A stretch of DNA of 64,000 bases from Hymenobacter nivis. Lineage in GTDB: Bacteria > Bacteroidota > Bacteroidia > Cytophagales > Hymenobacteraceae. This document shows positions 39,728-50,310 of this stretch, piece by piece. A model generated the notes under the pieces. It searched no databases. It was not told where the DNA came from and worked only from the letters and a program-made list of their open reading frames with translations. How positions within the stretch are numbered: the first letter of the stretch is position 1; each line of letters begins with the position of its first letter. The stretch lies in NCBI RefSeq assembly GCF_006439025.1, contig NZ_RCYZ01000002.1, positions 62,753 through 126,752 of the forward strand, given 5' to 3'. The position numbers and the translations under genes were made by a program.

Positions 39728-39758
39728 TTGCTATTGTAAGGAAATAAACTTACCTTTG
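39728..39758 (+). promoter_or_regulatory. Promoter of the rpsL-rpsG-fusA-rpsJ unit
   Basis: TTG at 39728-39730, 20-base spacer, TACCTTTG at 39751-39758, 46 bases before the rpsL ATG. Confidence 0.78.
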
Positions 39759-39804
39759 CAAGCCAAAAATTGGGGGCAAACGGCTCCTACTAATCATTCG
39801 CTAA

Positions 39805-40236
39805 ATGCCAACTATCAACCAATTAGTACGAAAAGGCCGTGAGGCTTTGACCACAAAGTCAAAGTCGCCTGCGCTAGACTCGTGCCCGCAGCGTCGGGGC
39901 GTGTGCACCCGTGTGTACACCACCACGCCTAAGAAGCCGAACTCGGCTATGCGCAAAGTGGCCCGTGTGCGCCTTACCAACGGTAAGGAAGTAAACGCAT
40001 ACATTCCCGGTGAAGGCCACAACCTCCAAGAGCACAGCATTGTGCTGATTCGTGGGGGCCGGGTAAAAGACTTGCCGGGTGTGCGTTACCACATCATCCG
40101 CGGTGCCCTTGACACCGCTGGTGTGAGTGGCCGGACGCAGCGCCGCTCGAAATATGGTGCCAAACGTCCTAAACCCGGTCAGCCTGCCGCAGCCGCTGGT
40201 AAAGGCGGAAAAGCCGCACCTGGCAAGAAAAAATAG
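39805..40236 (+). CDS. rpsL: 30S ribosomal protein S12
   Basis: 143 aa. Carries [18 protein letters not shown] (the streptomycin-sensitive Lys region) and [17 protein letters not shown]. About 20 residues longer than the typical 124-aa form because of an Ala/Gly/Lys-rich tail after about residue 123. Decoding-centre protein. Confidence 0.97.
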   Translation: MPTINQLVRKGREALTTKSKSPALDSCPQRRGVCTRVYTTTPKKPNSAMRKVARVRLTNGKEVNAYIPGEGHNLQEHSIVLIRGGRVKDLPGVRYHIIRGALDTAGVSGRTQRRSKYGAKRPKPGQPAAAAGKGGKAAPGKKK

Positions 40237-40243
40237 TGATTGA

Positions 40244-40328
40244 GTAGTTGGTGGTTGGTAGTCAGCATTCGGGCCCCTGGGCTCAGATAGGCACTGGCTT
40301 CAATTGCTGACTACCGACTACCCAATAC
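40244..40328. repeat. Inverted array of 7-base units between rpsL and rpsG
   Basis: Left: GTAGTTG, GTGGTTG, GTAGTCA (40244-40264). Right: TGACTAC, CGACTAC, CCAATAC (40308-40328), whose complements are GTAGTCA, GTAGTCG, GTATTGG. TAGTCAGCA and TGCTGACTA form the best-paired core. The sequence differs from the element at 21185-21290 but the plan is the same. Confidence 0.78.
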
Positions 40329-40339
40329 CAAAAACTACA

Positions 40340-40807
40340 ATGAGAAAGTCGAAACCGAAGAAGCGCATTCTGCTTCCCGATCCTAAGTACAAAGAGACGC
40401 TGGTGACGCGTTTCGTGAACTACATGATGTACGATGGGAAGAAAAACCTGGCGTACACCATTTTCTACGATGCTTGCGACCTAGTGGAGCAGCGCACCAA
40501 GGAAAGCGGCCTCGAAATGTGGCGCAAAGCACTGAATAACGTAATGCCAACCGTGGAGGTGAAGAGCCGCCGCGTAGGTGGTGCTACCTTCCAAGTGCCG
40601 ATTGAAGTGCGCGCTGACCGCCGCATTTCGGTAGGCGCCAAGTGGATGATTCAGTACGCTCGCCGCCGCGGTGAGAAAACGATGAAAGACAAATTGGCCG
40701 GCGAAATTATCGCTGCCGCCAAAGGTGAAGGCGCTGCCGTCAAGAAAAAAGACGATACGCACCGCATGGCAGAAGCCAACAAAGCTTTCTCGCACTTCCG
40801 ATTCTAA
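40340..40807 (+). CDS. rpsG: 30S ribosomal protein S7
   Basis: 155 aa from the ATG at 40340 ([17 protein letters not shown]); a TTG-type in-frame start at 40304 would lie inside the repeat. Signature [19 protein letters not shown] and [17 protein letters not shown]. Nucleates 3' major domain assembly and in many bacteria represses the str operon. Confidence 0.97.
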   Translation: MRKSKPKKRILLPDPKYKETLVTRFVNYMMYDGKKNLAYTIFYDACDLVEQRTKESGLEMWRKALNNVMPTVEVKSRRVGGATFQVPIEVRADRRISVGAKWMIQYARRRGEKTMKDKLAGEIIAAAKGEGAAVKKKDDTHRMAEANKAFSHFRF

Positions 40808-40918
40808 ATTGGTTGTCCGGCATTTGGGGCCCCAGGGGACTTGGATTTTTTTGACGCAATCTGACGTTGAACAACCAAGCCCTTGGGGCCCCTCATTCCT
40901 AAGACCCTAAACATAATC

Positions 40919-43057
40919 ATGGCCGTTAACAAAGAACTCCAATACCTCCGCAACATCGGGATTATGGCGCACATCGACGCCGGTAAGACCACGACTTCGG
41001 AGCGTATTCTGTATTATACCGGGAAAACCCACAAAATCGGGGAAGTGCACGACGGCGCTGCCACGATGGACTGGATGGAGCAGGAGCAGGAGCGGGGTAT
41101 CACGATTACTTCGGCTGCCACCACGACGTTCTGGAACTACCCGACTGATATCAAAGGCGACCCGATTGCCGATACGCATCAGTACAAAATCAACCTGATC
41201 GATACCCCCGGCCACGTGGACTTCACGGTGGAAGTGGAGCGCTCGTTGCGCGTGCTTGATGGAGCAGTAGCTCTGTTTTGTGCTGTGTCGGGCGTAGAGC
41301 CGCAGTCGGAAACTGTGTGGCGTCAAGCTGACAAATACCAAGTGCCCCGCATTTGCTTTGTTAACAAGATGGACCGTGCCGGTGCTGACTTTTTCAAAGC
41401 AGTTGCCGAAATCAAGGACAAACTTGGGGCTAACCCCGTGCCGCTCCAGATCCCTATTGGTGCAGAAGATACTTTCAAAGGTGTTGTAGACTTGCTGACC
41501 GGCAAAGCCATCGTGTGGGATGATGCTACCGAGGGTAAGTCGTATAGCGAAATTCCCGTGCCTGAGGATTTGGTAGATACTGTAGCCGAATGGCGCCAGA
41601 AGCTTGTGGAAAGCGTTGCTGAATACGACGACGAGCTGATGGAAAAGTTCTTCGATGATCCGGACTCCATTACCCGTGAAGAGATGATGGTTGTTATCCG
41701 CAAAGCGGTTATCGACATGAAATTCTCGCCCGTAATGTGCGGCTCAGCTTTCAAAAACAAAGGCGTACAGACTATGCTGGATGCCGTCATGGCTTACCTG
41801 CCGTCGCCGTTGGATATGCCCGCTATCATGGGTACTGACCCTGAGACTGGCGTAGAAATTGAGCGTCACCCTGATAACTCGGAGCCGTTCACTGCTTTGG
41901 CGTTTAAAATCGCTACTGATCCGTTCGTAGGTCGTTTGTGCTTCTTCCGTTGCTATAGCGGGGTGTTGGATGCTGGCTCTTACGTGTTGAATAACCGCAC
42001 CGGCAAGAAAGAGCGTATCTCGCGCCTCATGCAGATGCACTCCAACAAGCAGAACCCGATTGATAAAATTCAAGCGGGTGACATTGCGGCTGGTGTTGGT
42101 TTTAAAGATATTAAAACCGGTGATACGCTGAGCGAAGAAAAGCACCCTATCGTGCTTGAGTCGATGAGCTTCCCCGAGCCGGTAATTGGTTACGCCATCG
42201 AGCCGAAGACGCAAGCTGATGTTGATAAAATGGGTATGGCTATCGCCAAACTCATTGAAGAAGACCCCACGCTGAAGGTAAACACCGACCCTGAAACGGG
42301 TCAGACGGTGTTGCGCGGTATGGGCGAACTTCACTTGGAAATTATCATTGACCGGATGCGTCGGGAATTTAAAGTGGAAATCAACCAGGGGGCCCCGCAG
42401 GTGGCTTATAAGGAGATTCTCACCAAGAAGGTCGACCATCGCGAAACGTACAAGAAGCAGACCGGTGGCCGTGGTAAATTCGGCGACATCGTGTTTGAAC
42501 TCGGTCCGAAAGAAACTGATCCTGAGAAGCCAGGCTTCGAGTTTGACAATGCCATTGTTGGTGGCGTCATCCCGCGCGAATTCATTGCCCCGATCCAGAA
42601 GGGCTTTGAGGAGGCGATGAAGCAGGGCCCCTTGGCTGGCTTCCCAATTGAAGGCATGAAAGTGCGTCTCTACCACGGTTCTTTCCACGATGTTGACTCG
42701 GATGCACTGTCATTCGAATTGGCTGCTCGCGGCGGTTTCCGGGAGGCCGCTCGCCAAGCCGGTCCAAAATTGCTCGAGCCCATTATGAGCGTAGAAGTGG
42801 TTTGCCCCGACGAATACACCGGCCCGGTCACGGGTGACTTGAACCGTCGTCGTGGCCTTATGAAAGGTATGGATACCAAAGGTGGTGCCCAGCTAATCAA
42901 GGCCGATGTGCCATTGTCGGAGTTGTTCGGCTACGTAACAGCTTTGCGCACTATCTCGTCGGGTCGCGCTTCAGCTTCGCTTACGTTCTCGCACTACGAG
43001 CAAGTACCCAGCAACATGGCAGATGCCATTATTGCTAAAGTAAAAGGTTCCAAATAA
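40919..43057 (+). CDS. fusA: Elongation factor G
   Basis: 712 aa from the ATG at 40919. G1 [20 protein letters not shown]3 [19 protein letters not shown]4 NKMDR; domains II-V follow, with [18 protein letters not shown] near the C-terminus. Translocase. Two GGGGCCCC octamers stand in the 111-base gap before the start, one more within the gene (near 42390). Confidence 0.97.
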   Translation: MAVNKELQYLRNIGIMAHIDAGKTTTSERILYYTGKTHKIGEVHDGAATMDWMEQEQERGITITSAATTTFWNYPTDIKGDPIADTHQYKINLIDTPGHVDFTVEVERSLRVLDGAVALFCAVSGVEPQSETVWRQADKYQVPRICFVNKMDRAGADFFKAVAEIKDKLGANPVPLQIPIGAEDTFKGVVDLLTGKAIVWDDATEGKSYSEIPVPEDLVDTVAEWRQKLVESVAEYDDELMEKFFDDPDSITREEMMVVIRKAVIDMKFSPVMCGSAFKNKGVQTMLDAVMAYLPSPLDMPAIMGTDPETGVEIERHPDNSEPFTALAFKIATDPFVGRLCFFRCYSGVLDAGSYVLNNRTGKKERISRLMQMHSNKQNPIDKIQAGDIAAGVGFKDIKTGDTLSEEKHPIVLESMSFPEPVIGYAIEPKTQADVDKMGMAIAKLIEEDPTLKVNTDPETGQTVLRGMGELHLEIIIDRMRREFKVEINQGAPQVAYKEILTKKVDHRETYKKQTGGRGKFGDIVFELGPKETDPEKPGFEFDNAIVGGVIPREFIAPIQKGFEEAMKQGPLAGFPIEGMKVRLYHGSFHDVDSDALSFELAARGGFREAARQAGPKLLEPIMSVEVVCPDEYTGPVTGDLNRRRGLMKGMDTKGGAQLIKADVPLSELFGYVTALRTISSGRASASLTFSHYEQVPSNMADAIIAKVKGSK

Positions 43058-43105
43058 TACCCCATAATACCGGTCACTAACTTGGTCAATCGGACCAAAA
43101 TCTCA

Positions 43106-43411
43106 ATGAACCAGAAAATTCGCATCAAACTCAAGTCTTACGATCACAACCTCGTAGACAAATCGGCTGAGAAAATCGTGAAAGCCGTAAAGGCTACCGG
43201 CGCCATCGTTAGCGGTCCAATTCCTTTGCCAACTCAAAAGGAAAAATTCACCGTGTTGCGCTCACCCCACGTAAACAAGAAGAGCCGGGAGCAATTTCAA
43301 CTTTGCACTTACAAGCGCTTGGTGGATATCTTCTCGACTTCGTCGAAAACCGTAGATGCTCTGATGAAACTGGAACTGCCTAGCGGCGTTGATGTGGAAA
43401 TCAAAGTCTGA
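43106..43411 (+). CDS. rpsJ: 30S ribosomal protein S10
   Basis: 101 aa from the ATG at 43106 ([18 protein letters not shown]); an upstream GTG-type frame extension is not conserved. Contains the loop with [29 protein letters not shown]. Also NusE in antitermination. Here it ends the str unit: a strong terminator follows, so it is cut off from rplC. Confidence 0.97.
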   Translation: MNQKIRIKLKSYDHNLVDKSAEKIVKAVKATGAIVSGPIPLPTQKEKFTVLRSPHVNKKSREQFQLCTYKRLVDIFSTSSKTVDALMKLELPSGVDVEIKV

Positions 43412-43430
43412 GGACCGGACTTGCTGTATT

Positions 43431-43471
43431 AAAAAAGCCCCGTTGCGATCAATCGCAACGGGGCTTTTTAT
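43431..43471. terminator. Terminator after rpsJ
   Basis: AAAAAGCCCCGTTGCGAT and its complement around a short loop, A run left, T run right. Confidence 0.9.
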
Positions 43472-43554
43472 TAGAATTTATTATAAGTATCTTATAAACA
43501 AAATGGATTTGCCAAAAGCTAACTGCCTCATTTGGAAATTATTTGTACGCCATA

Positions 43555-43586
43555 TTGGGAAAATTCGGACTTTAATTCTATCTTTG
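43555..43586 (+). promoter_or_regulatory. Promoter of the rplC (S10/spc) unit
   Basis: TTG at 43555-43557 and TATCTTTG at 43579-43586, spacer 21, 62 bases before rplC. Confidence 0.75.
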
Positions 43587-43647
43587 CACTCCCTTAGCGA
43601 AAACGGCACTCGGTCGTTTTCTTTTTGTGTTCATAAATCTCCATAGA

Positions 43648-44268
43648 ATGCCTGGCATCATCGGTAAGAAAATCGGTATGACAAGCCTCTTCACTCCGGA
43701 CGGGAAAAATATTCCCTGCACGCTCATCGAGGCGGGTCCGTGCGTAGTGACGCAGGTTAAGACTATCGCCAACGACGGCTACACTGCCGTTCAGATTGGA
43801 TACGGCGAAAAAAAGGCGAAGAATACGACTAAAGCCTTGGCTGGTCACTTCGCTAAAGCTGGTACAACTCCCAAGAAAAAGCTTGTTGAATTCCGCCTCG
43901 ATGCGGAATCGACCTACGCTGCTGGTGCTACTATCGACGCCTCGCTTTTCGCAGAGGGCGAATTTGTCGATGTCGTTGGTACCTCGAAAGGCAAAGGCTT
44001 TCAAGGTGTAGTGAAACGCTATAACTTTCAGGGTGTTGGTGGTCAGACCCACGGCCAGCACAATCGCTTACGTCACCCTGGTTCTATTGGGGCCTGCTCG
44101 TGGCCTTCCCGTGTATTCAAAGGAATGCGGATGGGTGGCCGCATGGGCAGCGACCGCGTCAAGATTCAAAATCTGAAGGTGATGCGCGTAGTAGCCGATA
44201 AGAATCTGATTCTGGTAAGCGGTTCGATACCCGGTGCCAAGAATTCTTACGTGGTCCTGGAGAAATAA
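43648..44268 (+). CDS. rplC: 50S ribosomal protein L3
   Basis: 206 aa from the ATG at 43648 ([15 protein letters not shown]); the upstream in-frame codon adds seven residues only. Signature [20 protein letters not shown] and the peptidyl-transferase loop [20 protein letters not shown]. First gene of the L3-S14 unit. Confidence 0.97.
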   Translation: MPGIIGKKIGMTSLFTPDGKNIPCTLIEAGPCVVTQVKTIANDGYTAVQIGYGEKKAKNTTKALAGHFAKAGTTPKKKLVEFRLDAESTYAAGATIDASLFAEGEFVDVVGTSKGKGFQGVVKRYNFQGVGGQTHGQHNRLRHPGSIGACSWPSRVFKGMRMGGRMGSDRVKIQNLKVMRVVADKNLILVSGSIPGAKNSYVVLEK

Positions 44269-44280
44269 CCCGACGTAGCA

Positions 44281-44919
44281 ATGGAACTCGCAGTATATAG
44301 CATCAAAGGCGAAGACACGGGCCGTAAGGTTACGTTGTCGGACGACATCTTCGGACTCGAGGTTAACGAGCACGTGATGTACCTGGACGTAAAGCAGTAC
44401 CTCGCTAATCAGCGCCAGGGTACCCACAAGTCTAAGCAGCGCAACGAGGTGCACGGCACCACGAAAAAACTCAAAAAGCAAAAAGGTACGGGCGGTGCCC
44501 GTGCTGGTAGTATGAAGTCAGGCGTTTTCGTAGGTGGTGGCCGTATGTTTGGTCCTCAGCCCCGCGATTACAACTTTAAACTTAACAAGAAAACCAAGCG
44601 CGTAGCCCGTCTCTCGGCGCTGTCAAGCTTGGCCAAAGATGGCAAGATCTCCCTTGTGGAGAACATTGCTATGGATGCCCCCCGTACTAAGGATTTTGTT
44701 GCCATAATGGCCGGCCTTAAGCTGAACAATGGTAAGAAAACGATGCTTGTCACCGCTGATGTAAACAAGAATGTTATCCTCAGTGCCCGTAACTTGCAGA
44801 AAGTGAAAGTGTCGACGCCTATTGGCCTTAACACTCACGATCTGCTCAACACGGATACGCTGTTGATTTCGGAAGACGGCATGGCTTCGTTGGTTCAACT
44901 CTATAGCACCGCTGAATAA
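44281..44919 (+). CDS. rplD: 50S ribosomal protein L4
   Basis: 212 aa, with the exit-tunnel loop KLKKQKGTGGARAGSMKSGV. In other bacteria L4 represses the S10 operon. Stop and rplW start overlap by one base (TAATG). Confidence 0.97.
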   Translation: MELAVYSIKGEDTGRKVTLSDDIFGLEVNEHVMYLDVKQYLANQRQGTHKSKQRNEVHGTTKKLKKQKGTGGARAGSMKSGVFVGGGRMFGPQPRDYNFKLNKKTKRVARLSALSSLAKDGKISLVENIAMDAPRTKDFVAIMAGLKLNNGKKTMLVTADVNKNVILSARNLQKVKVSTPIGLNTHDLLNTDTLLISEDGMASLVQLYSTAE

Positions 44920-45206
44920 TGAGCACGCTGAAACGTCCCATCGTTACCGAAAAGGCCACGGGCCTTAACGAGAAAGGTCGCTACACTTTTGAAGTGGAGC
45001 GTACTGCCAATAAAGTGCAGATCAAGAAGGACATCGAAGCGTTGTACGGCGTGACGGTGACCGATATCAACACGATGCGCACCATTGGTAAAATGAAATC
45101 GAAGGCTACTCGCAGTGGCCAAGCCACTGGCCGCCGCGCACATGGCAAAAAAGCCATTGTAACCGTTAAAGAAGGCGATATTATCGACTTCTACGGTAAC
45201 CTGTAG
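44919..45206 (+). CDS. rplW: 50S ribosomal protein L23
   Basis: 95 aa: LKRPIVTEKATGLNEKGRYT and NTMRTIGKMKSKATRSG. Tunnel-exit protein that docks trigger factor and SRP. Overlaps rplD by one base. Confidence 0.96.
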   Translation: MSTLKRPIVTEKATGLNEKGRYTFEVERTANKVQIKKDIEALYGVTVTDINTMRTIGKMKSKATRSGQATGRRAHGKKAIVTVKEGDIIDFYGNL

Positions 45207-45239
45207 CAATATCCGCCGCAAAAGCACAACTAGCTAGTA

Positions 45240-46067
45240 ATGGCACTTAAAAAACTCAGACCAACAACCCCAGGGCAGCGCTTCCGCGTTGCGCCGGCGT
45301 TTGACGAGCTAACGACGTCAACCCCGGAGAAGTCTTTGATGACTTCCCTCAAAAAATCGGGTGGCCGGAACTCTTCCGGTAAAATGTCAAACCGCTATAT
45401 TGGTGGTGGACATAAGACCCAATACCGTATCGTTGATTTTAAGCGTGATAAGGCCGGTGTGCCTGCAACGGTTAAGACAATTGAGTACGACCCTAATCGT
45501 ACCGCTCGCATCGCATTGCTTGGCTATGCCGATGGTGAGAAGCGTTATATCATTGCACCGGCCGGTCTCACGGTTGGTACGCAAGTGGTTTCGGGTCCCG
45601 GGGTAGCTCCAGAAGTTGGCAATACGTTGCCGCTACGCGAGATTCCTCTTGGTACCATTGTTCACAACATTGAGTTACAGCCTGGTCAAGGTGCAGCTAT
45701 GGCTCGCTCGGCTGGTACTTACGCACAGATTGTGGCCCGCGAAGAGCGCTACGCCACATTGAAATTGCCTTCGGGTGAAATGCGTATGGTACTTGTTACC
45801 TGCATGGCCACCGTGGGTACCGTCTCAAACGGCGACCACATGAACGTGCGCATGGGCAAAGCTGGCCGGAATCGTTGGGCTGGTCGTCGTCCCCGTGTTC
45901 GTGGTGTGGCTATGAACCCTGTTGATCACCCAATGGGTGGCGGTGAAGGCAAATCGTCGGGTGGTCACCCGCGTAGCCGCAATGGTCTGTTGTCGAAAGG
46001 CTACAAAACCCGCGACAAGAACAAGTATTCGGAGAACCTGATTGTGAGCCGCAAAGGCAAGAAGTAA
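45240..46067 (+). CDS. rplB: 50S ribosomal protein L2
   Basis: 275 aa. [20 protein letters not shown] holds the conserved histidine of the peptidyl-transferase region. Full length. Confidence 0.97.
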   Translation: MALKKLRPTTPGQRFRVAPAFDELTTSTPEKSLMTSLKKSGGRNSSGKMSNRYIGGGHKTQYRIVDFKRDKAGVPATVKTIEYDPNRTARIALLGYADGEKRYIIAPAGLTVGTQVVSGPGVAPEVGNTLPLREIPLGTIVHNIELQPGQGAAMARSAGTYAQIVAREERYATLKLPSGEMRMVLVTCMATVGTVSNGDHMNVRMGKAGRNRWAGRRPRVRGVAMNPVDHPMGGGEGKSSGGHPRSRNGLLSKGYKTRDKNKYSENLIVSRKGKK

Positions 46068-46070
46068 TAT

Positions 46071-46349
46071 ATGGCACGTTCACTCAAAAAAGGGCCGTAC
46101 ATTGACTTCCGGCTGGAAAAGAAAGTCACGGCACTCGAAACGGCTGGTAAAAAATCAGTGGTAAAGACTTGGTCGCGCCGCTCGATGATTTCGCCAGATT
46201 TCGTGGGCCACACCTTCGCTGTTCACAACGGCAATAAGTTCATCCCGGTGTATGTGACCGAGAACATGGTAGGGCACAAACTGGGCGAATTTGCCCCGAC
46301 GCGCAACTTCCGTGGTCACGTCGCCAAAAAAGATAAAGGCAAGCGCTAA
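46071..46349 (+). CDS. rpsS: 30S ribosomal protein S19
   Basis: 92 aa: [19 protein letters not shown] and [20 protein letters not shown]. Three bases after rplB, one base before rplV. Confidence 0.97.
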   Translation: MARSLKKGPYIDFRLEKKVTALETAGKKSVVKTWSRRSMISPDFVGHTFAVHNGNKFIPVYVTENMVGHKLGEFAPTRNFRGHVAKKDKGKR

Positions 46350-46350
46350 G

Positions 46351-46773
46351 ATGGAAGCAGTAGCAAAACTCCGCAATGTGCCTACCTCGCCGCGCAAAAT
46401 GCGCTTGGTAGCCAACTTGGTGCGCGGCCAAAAAGTGACGCGCGCCTTAGGCCTGCTCCGCTTTGAAGCTAATAGCGGTGCCGAGAAAATAGAGAAACTG
46501 CTCCTTTCGGCCTTAGCCAACTGGCAGCAGCACAACGAAGATCAGCGTATTGAAGAGGCAAATCTCTACATCAGCGAAATTTTTGTTGATGAAGGTCGGC
46601 AATTAAAGCGTCTGCGCCCAGCCCCCCAAGGCCGTGGCCACCGCATCCGCAAGCGTAGCAACCACGTGACGCTGAAAATCGACACGATGATTGAAAAGGC
46701 TGGTAGCAAAGCTGCGCAAGCGCAGGTTGCCAATTCCACCACCACCGAAAATCAGGCCGAGGCCAACTCATAA
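46351..46773 (+). CDS. rplV: 50S ribosomal protein L22
   Basis: 140 aa from the ATG at 46351 ([20 protein letters not shown]); an in-frame upstream codon lies inside rpsS. Tunnel hairpin [20 protein letters not shown]. The last 25 or so residues (Ala/Gln/Asn/Thr-rich) extend past the normal end. Confidence 0.96.
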   Translation: MEAVAKLRNVPTSPRKMRLVANLVRGQKVTRALGLLRFEANSGAEKIEKLLLSALANWQQHNEDQRIEEANLYISEIFVDEGRQLKRLRPAPQGRGHRIRKRSNHVTLKIDTMIEKAGSKAAQAQVANSTTTENQAEANS

Positions 46774-46778
46774 ATCGT

Positions 46779-47648
46779 ATGGGACAGAAAGTAAATCCGG
46801 TTGGTTTCCGTTTGGGAGTCATCAAAGGCTGGGACTCGAACTGGTATGGCGGCAAAGACTTCGCCGAGAAACTGGTGGAGGATGAAAAAATCCGTAAGTA
46901 CATCAATGCCCGTATTCAGAAAGGTGGCATCAGCCGCATTGTGATTGAGCGCACCCTGAAGCGAATCACCATTACCATCAACACGGCTCGTCCAGGTGTA
47001 GTGATTGGTAAAGGAGGTCAGGAAGTTGATAAGATTAAAGATGAACTGAAGCAAATCACCAACAAGGATGTTCAGATCAACATCTTTGAAATCAAGCGTC
47101 CCGAACTGGATGCTAAATTGGTGGGTGAAAGCATCGCTCAGCAATTAGCTGCTCGTATCTCGTTCCGTCGTGCTATGAAGATGTCTATCCAAGCTGCTAT
47201 GCGGGTTGGTGCTGAGGGCATCAAAATTCAGTGCGGAGGTCGTTTGGGCGGTGCTGAAATTGCCCGCTCAGAGCAGTACAAGGAGGGACGTACTCCGTTG
47301 CATACCTTGCGCGCTGATATTGACTATGCCTTGTCTGAAGCTCAGACGGTATATGGCAAAATCGGCATTAAAGTGTGGGTAATGCGTGGTGAAGTTTTTG
47401 GTAAGCCCGACTTGTCGCCCAACCAGCAGCAAACAAATCCAGGCGGTGATGCAGGTGGACGTCGTGATGATCGTGGTCCTCGCGGTGAGCGCGGAGACCG
47501 TGGCGGTGATCGTGGTCCACGCCGTGACCGTGGCGGTAACCCCGCTGGTGGTGCTCCTGCTGGTGGTGCTGGCCGTGGCGACAGCAATGGTCCTCGTCGT
47601 AACGGTCCCGCTCAAGGTGGTGGAGCCGCTCGTGGCCCTCGTCGCTAG
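46779..47648 (+). CDS. rpsC: 30S ribosomal protein S3 with long Gly/Arg/Asp-rich tail
   Basis: 289 aa. The normal S3 body (KH domain with [18 protein letters not shown]-terminal [20 protein letters not shown]) ends near residue 210; roughly 75 residues of [20 protein letters not shown] type follow. This tail resembles RGG/GR-rich RNA-binding segments. A perfect 16-base-pair hairpin follows 18 bases after the stop. Confidence 0.96.
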   Translation: MGQKVNPVGFRLGVIKGWDSNWYGGKDFAEKLVEDEKIRKYINARIQKGGISRIVIERTLKRITITINTARPGVVIGKGGQEVDKIKDELKQITNKDVQINIFEIKRPELDAKLVGESIAQQLAARISFRRAMKMSIQAAMRVGAEGIKIQCGGRLGGAEIARSEQYKEGRTPLHTLRADIDYALSEAQTVYGKIGIKVWVMRGEVFGKPDLSPNQQQTNPGGDAGGRRDDRGPRGERGDRGGDRGPRRDRGGNPAGGAPAGGAGRGDSNGPRRNGPAQGGGAARGPRR

Positions 47649-47665
47649 TTTCGCAGAATAAGAGA

Positions 47666-47714
47666 CCATTTCGAAATGTTAGCTCTTTTGGCTTAACATT
47701 TCGAAATGGACTTT
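47666..47714 (+). terminator. Hairpin with T run between rpsC and rplP
   Basis: CCATTTCGAAATGTTA (47666-47681) pairs perfectly with TAACATTTCGAAATGG (47694-47709), loop 12 bases, then A-C-T5. Each arm is itself palindromic around TTCGAA. It looks like an intrinsic terminator or processing site inside the operon. No new promoter is evident before rplP. Confidence 0.72.
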
Positions 47715-47765
47715 TTGCGGATATAATCCGCATATCCCTATTAATCTTTTTTTACTTAATTTCTC

Positions 47766-48194
47766 ATGTTACAACCGAAAAGGACCAAGTATCGCAAGAT
47801 GCAAAAGGGTCGCGTGACTGGCCTAGCCTACCGCGGCAGCTCCATAGACTTCGGTTCGTTCGCTATTAAGTCGCTGGAAACGTCTTGGATTACGGCTCGT
47901 CAAATTGAAGCAGCTCGTATTGCCATGACCCGCGCCATGAAACGCGAAGGGCAAGTATGGATCCGAATTTTCCCAGATAAGCCTATCACCAAGAAGCCTG
48001 CTGAAGTGCGAATGGGCAAGGGCAAAGGTTCGCCCGAGTATTGGGTAGCCTGCGTGAAACCAGGTCAGATTATGTTTGAATCGGATGGTGTGACGCTGGA
48101 GGTAGCGAAGGAGTCGCTCCGCTTGGCTTCTCAAAAATTGCCGGTTCGGACGACATTCGTGGTACGCCGCGATTACGTTGAAGCCGCTGCATAG
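47766..48194 (+). CDS. rplP: 50S ribosomal protein L16
   Basis: 142 aa: [20 protein letters not shown] and [18 protein letters not shown]. Assembles near the A site. 117 bases after rpsC, the widest gap within the L3-S14 unit, and occupied by the hairpin. Confidence 0.97.
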   Translation: MLQPKRTKYRKMQKGRVTGLAYRGSSIDFGSFAIKSLETSWITARQIEAARIAMTRAMKREGQVWIRIFPDKPITKKPAEVRMGKGKGSPEYWVACVKPGQIMFESDGVTLEVAKESLRLASQKLPVRTTFVVRRDYVEAAA

Positions 48195-48195
48195 T

Positions 48196-48411
48196 ATGAA
48201 AAACAAGACCGACCTCAAAGGCCTTTCCGCAGATGCGCTGAAAGAGCAAATTAAAACCGAGCGTGCTCAGGGCCAACAATTGCGTTTCGCCCACGCCATA
48301 TCGCCGCTCGAAAACCCTTCCCGTTTGAAGGCTAGCCGCAAAAGTGTTGCCCGTTTGCTTACTGAGCAAGCTCGCCGCAATAACGAGCAGGCCACTAACC
48401 CCGCTCAATAA
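48196..48411 (+). CDS. rpmC: 50S ribosomal protein L29
   Basis: 71 aa from the ATG at 48196, one base after the rplP stop. [20 protein letters not shown] and [15 protein letters not shown] fit the two-helix fold. Overlaps rpsQ by one base. Confidence 0.95.
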   Translation: MKNKTDLKGLSADALKEQIKTERAQGQQLRFAHAISPLENPSRLKASRKSVARLLTEQARRNNEQATNPAQ

Positions 48412-48710
48412 TGGAACCAACTCAAGAAAAATTGTTGCCTGTCCACGATCCTGCTTCTGATCGCAATGCGCGCAAGGAAATCGTTGGTAAAGTGACTAGC
48501 AGTAAGATGGAAAAGTCCATCACGGTAGCTGTAGTCGAAAAGCAGAAACATCCCAAATACGGGAAGTTTGTGACAAAGACTACGAAGTTTCACGCTCATG
48601 ACGAAAAGAATGAGTGTGGCGAAGGCGATACGGTGCGCATCATGAGTACCCGTCCGCTGAGCAAGATTAAGCGGTGGCGCTTGGTCGAAATCATTGAACG
48701 CGCTAAATAA
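48411..48710 (+). CDS. rpsQ: 30S ribosomal protein S17
   Basis: 99 aa, with [20 protein letters not shown] and [19 protein letters not shown]. About 15-20 residues longer than usual at the N-terminus ([18 protein letters not shown]); the in-frame start overlaps the rpmC stop as TAATGG, supporting it. Confidence 0.94.
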   Translation: MEPTQEKLLPVHDPASDRNARKEIVGKVTSSKMEKSITVAVVEKQKHPKYGKFVTKTTKFHAHDEKNECGEGDTVRIMSTRPLSKIKRWRLVEIIERAK

Positions 48711-48719
48711 TCCAGACCG

Positions 48720-49088
48720 ATGATCCAGCAAGAATCCCGCCTGACGGTGGCCGACAATAGCGGTGCCAAGGAAGTGCTCTGCATCCGCGTTCTGGGTGGC
48801 ACGGGCAAGAAATACGCCAGTGTTGGCGATAAGATTGTGGTAGCCATTAAGTCGGCTATTCCTTCCGGTAACGCTAAAAAAGGCACCGTAAGCAAAGCCG
48901 TAGTTGTGCGGACCAAAAAAGAGGTACGCCGCAAAGATGGTAGCTACATTCGTTTCGACGATAATGCTGCCGTATTGCTCAACAACAACGACGAACCGCG
49001 CGGCACGCGCATCTTTGGGCCCGTAGCCCGTGAATTGCGTGAGCGCCAGTTTATGAAAATTGTATCTCTGGCCCCCGAAGTACTGTAA
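48720..49088 (+). CDS. rplN: 50S ribosomal protein L14
   Basis: 122 aa: [20 protein letters not shown] and [22 protein letters not shown] core. Bridges to 16S RNA. Standard length. Confidence 0.97.
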   Translation: MIQQESRLTVADNSGAKEVLCIRVLGGTGKKYASVGDKIVVAIKSAIPSGNAKKGTVSKAVVVRTKKEVRRKDGSYIRFDDNAAVLLNNNDEPRGTRIFGPVARELRERQFMKIVSLAPEVL

Positions 49089-49091
49089 GCC

Positions 49092-49391
49092 ATGGCTATC
49101 AAGAAAGAATTGCCCGTTAAGCTGCACGTAAAATCGGGAGACACCGTAAAGGTGATTGCCGGTGATGAGCGCGGCAAAACCGGTGTCATCAAATCAGTGA
49201 ACCGAGTGACCCAGCGCGTAATCGTTGATGGTCTTAACTTGGTGACTAAGCACAACAAGCCGAGCGCCAAGTCACCGCAGGGTGGCATTACCAAGATGGA
49301 GGCGCCTATGCACGTAAGCAATGTGCAGGCTGTTGATCCAAAAACTGGTGAGCGGGTCCGCAAAAGCGTATCGGCCACCAAACAGGCTTAA
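49092..49391 (+). CDS. rplX: 50S ribosomal protein L24
   Basis: 99 aa with a KOW motif ([20 protein letters not shown]) and the [15 protein letters not shown] segment. Assembly initiator for 23S RNA. Confidence 0.95.
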   Translation: MAIKKELPVKLHVKSGDTVKVIAGDERGKTGVIKSVNRVTQRVIVDGLNLVTKHNKPSAKSPQGGITKMEAPMHVSNVQAVDPKTGERVRKSVSATKQA

Positions 49392-49406
49392 TTAGCCCCT
49401 CGCATC

Positions 49407-49961
49407 ATGGCCCGACTGAAAGATATATATCAAAAGGATGTGGTACCGGCTCTTCAGGAGAAATTCCAGTTTAAGAGCATCATGCAGGTACCACGTATCT
49501 CCAAAATTTGCATCAACCGCGGTATTGGCGCGGCTGTTGCTGATAAGAAACTGGTAGACAACGGTGTAGAAGAGCTAACGACTATCACTGGTCAGAAAGC
49601 TGTTCCTACAATTGCCAAACGTTCAGTTTCTAACTTTAAACTTCGTGAAGGCATGCCCATTGGCGCGAAAGTGACTTTGCGCGGTGAGCGAATGTACGAG
49701 TTTATGGACCGCCTGCTAACGGTAGCTTTGCCCCGCGTGCGTGACTTTAAAGGCATCAATGATAAAGGTTTTGATGGCCGTGGTAACTATACGCTAGGTA
49801 TAAAAGAGCAGATCATCTTTCCTGAAATCTCTATTGATAAAATAAAGAGTATTTCGGGCATGGATATCACTTTTGTGACTACTGCCGAGAATGACGAGCA
49901 AAGCTACGAGTTGCTCAAAGCATTCGGTATGCCATTCGCTAACGCTAAGAAAGAAGCTTAA
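49407..49961 (+). CDS. rplE: 50S ribosomal protein L5
   Basis: 184 aa: [20 protein letters not shown] stretch, [20 protein letters not shown] and [16 protein letters not shown]. Binds 5S RNA in the central protuberance. Confidence 0.96.
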   Translation: MARLKDIYQKDVVPALQEKFQFKSIMQVPRISKICINRGIGAAVADKKLVDNGVEELTTITGQKAVPTIAKRSVSNFKLREGMPIGAKVTLRGERMYEFMDRLLTVALPRVRDFKGINDKGFDGRGNYTLGIKEQIIFPEISIDKIKSISGMDITFVTTAENDEQSYELLKAFGMPFANAKKEA

Positions 49962-49973
49962 TCTCCCGAATCT

Positions 49974-50243
49974 ATGGCTAAAGAATCAATCAAAGCACGG
50001 GAGCGCAAGCGCATTGCCACCGTGGCCCGCTACGCTGAAAAGCGTAAGGCTTTGAAAGCTGCAGGCGACTACGAAGGTCTCGATAAGTTGCCTAAGAATG
50101 CCTCGCCAGTGCGTCTGCACAACCGGGACATGATTGACGGTCGCCCTCGCGGTTACATGCGTAAGTTTGGCATTAGCCGCGTACGCTTTCGCGAAATGGC
50201 CTTGGCCGGGAAAATTCCCGGCGTAACTAAGTCGAGTTGGTAA
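49974..50243 (+). CDS. rpsN: 30S ribosomal protein S14, zinc-independent form
   Basis: 89 aa, ends [19 protein letters not shown]. No CxxC pairs, so this is the C-minus long form. Last gene before the terminator that splits the S10-spc cluster. Confidence 0.96.
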   Translation: MAKESIKARERKRIATVARYAEKRKALKAAGDYEGLDKLPKNASPVRLHNRDMIDGRPRGYMRKFGISRVRFREMALAGKIPGVTKSSW

Positions 50244-50265
50244 GTTTAACCTCTCGGTAACTTTG

Positions 50266-50310
50266 AATCCCGGGCTAAAGTCTATCTAGACTTTAGCCCG
50301 GGATTTTTTT
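50266..50310 (+). terminator. Terminator after rpsN
   Basis: AATCCCGGGCTAAAGTC pairs with GACTTTAGCCCGGGATT around a short TATCTA loop; seven T follow. Confidence 0.93.
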
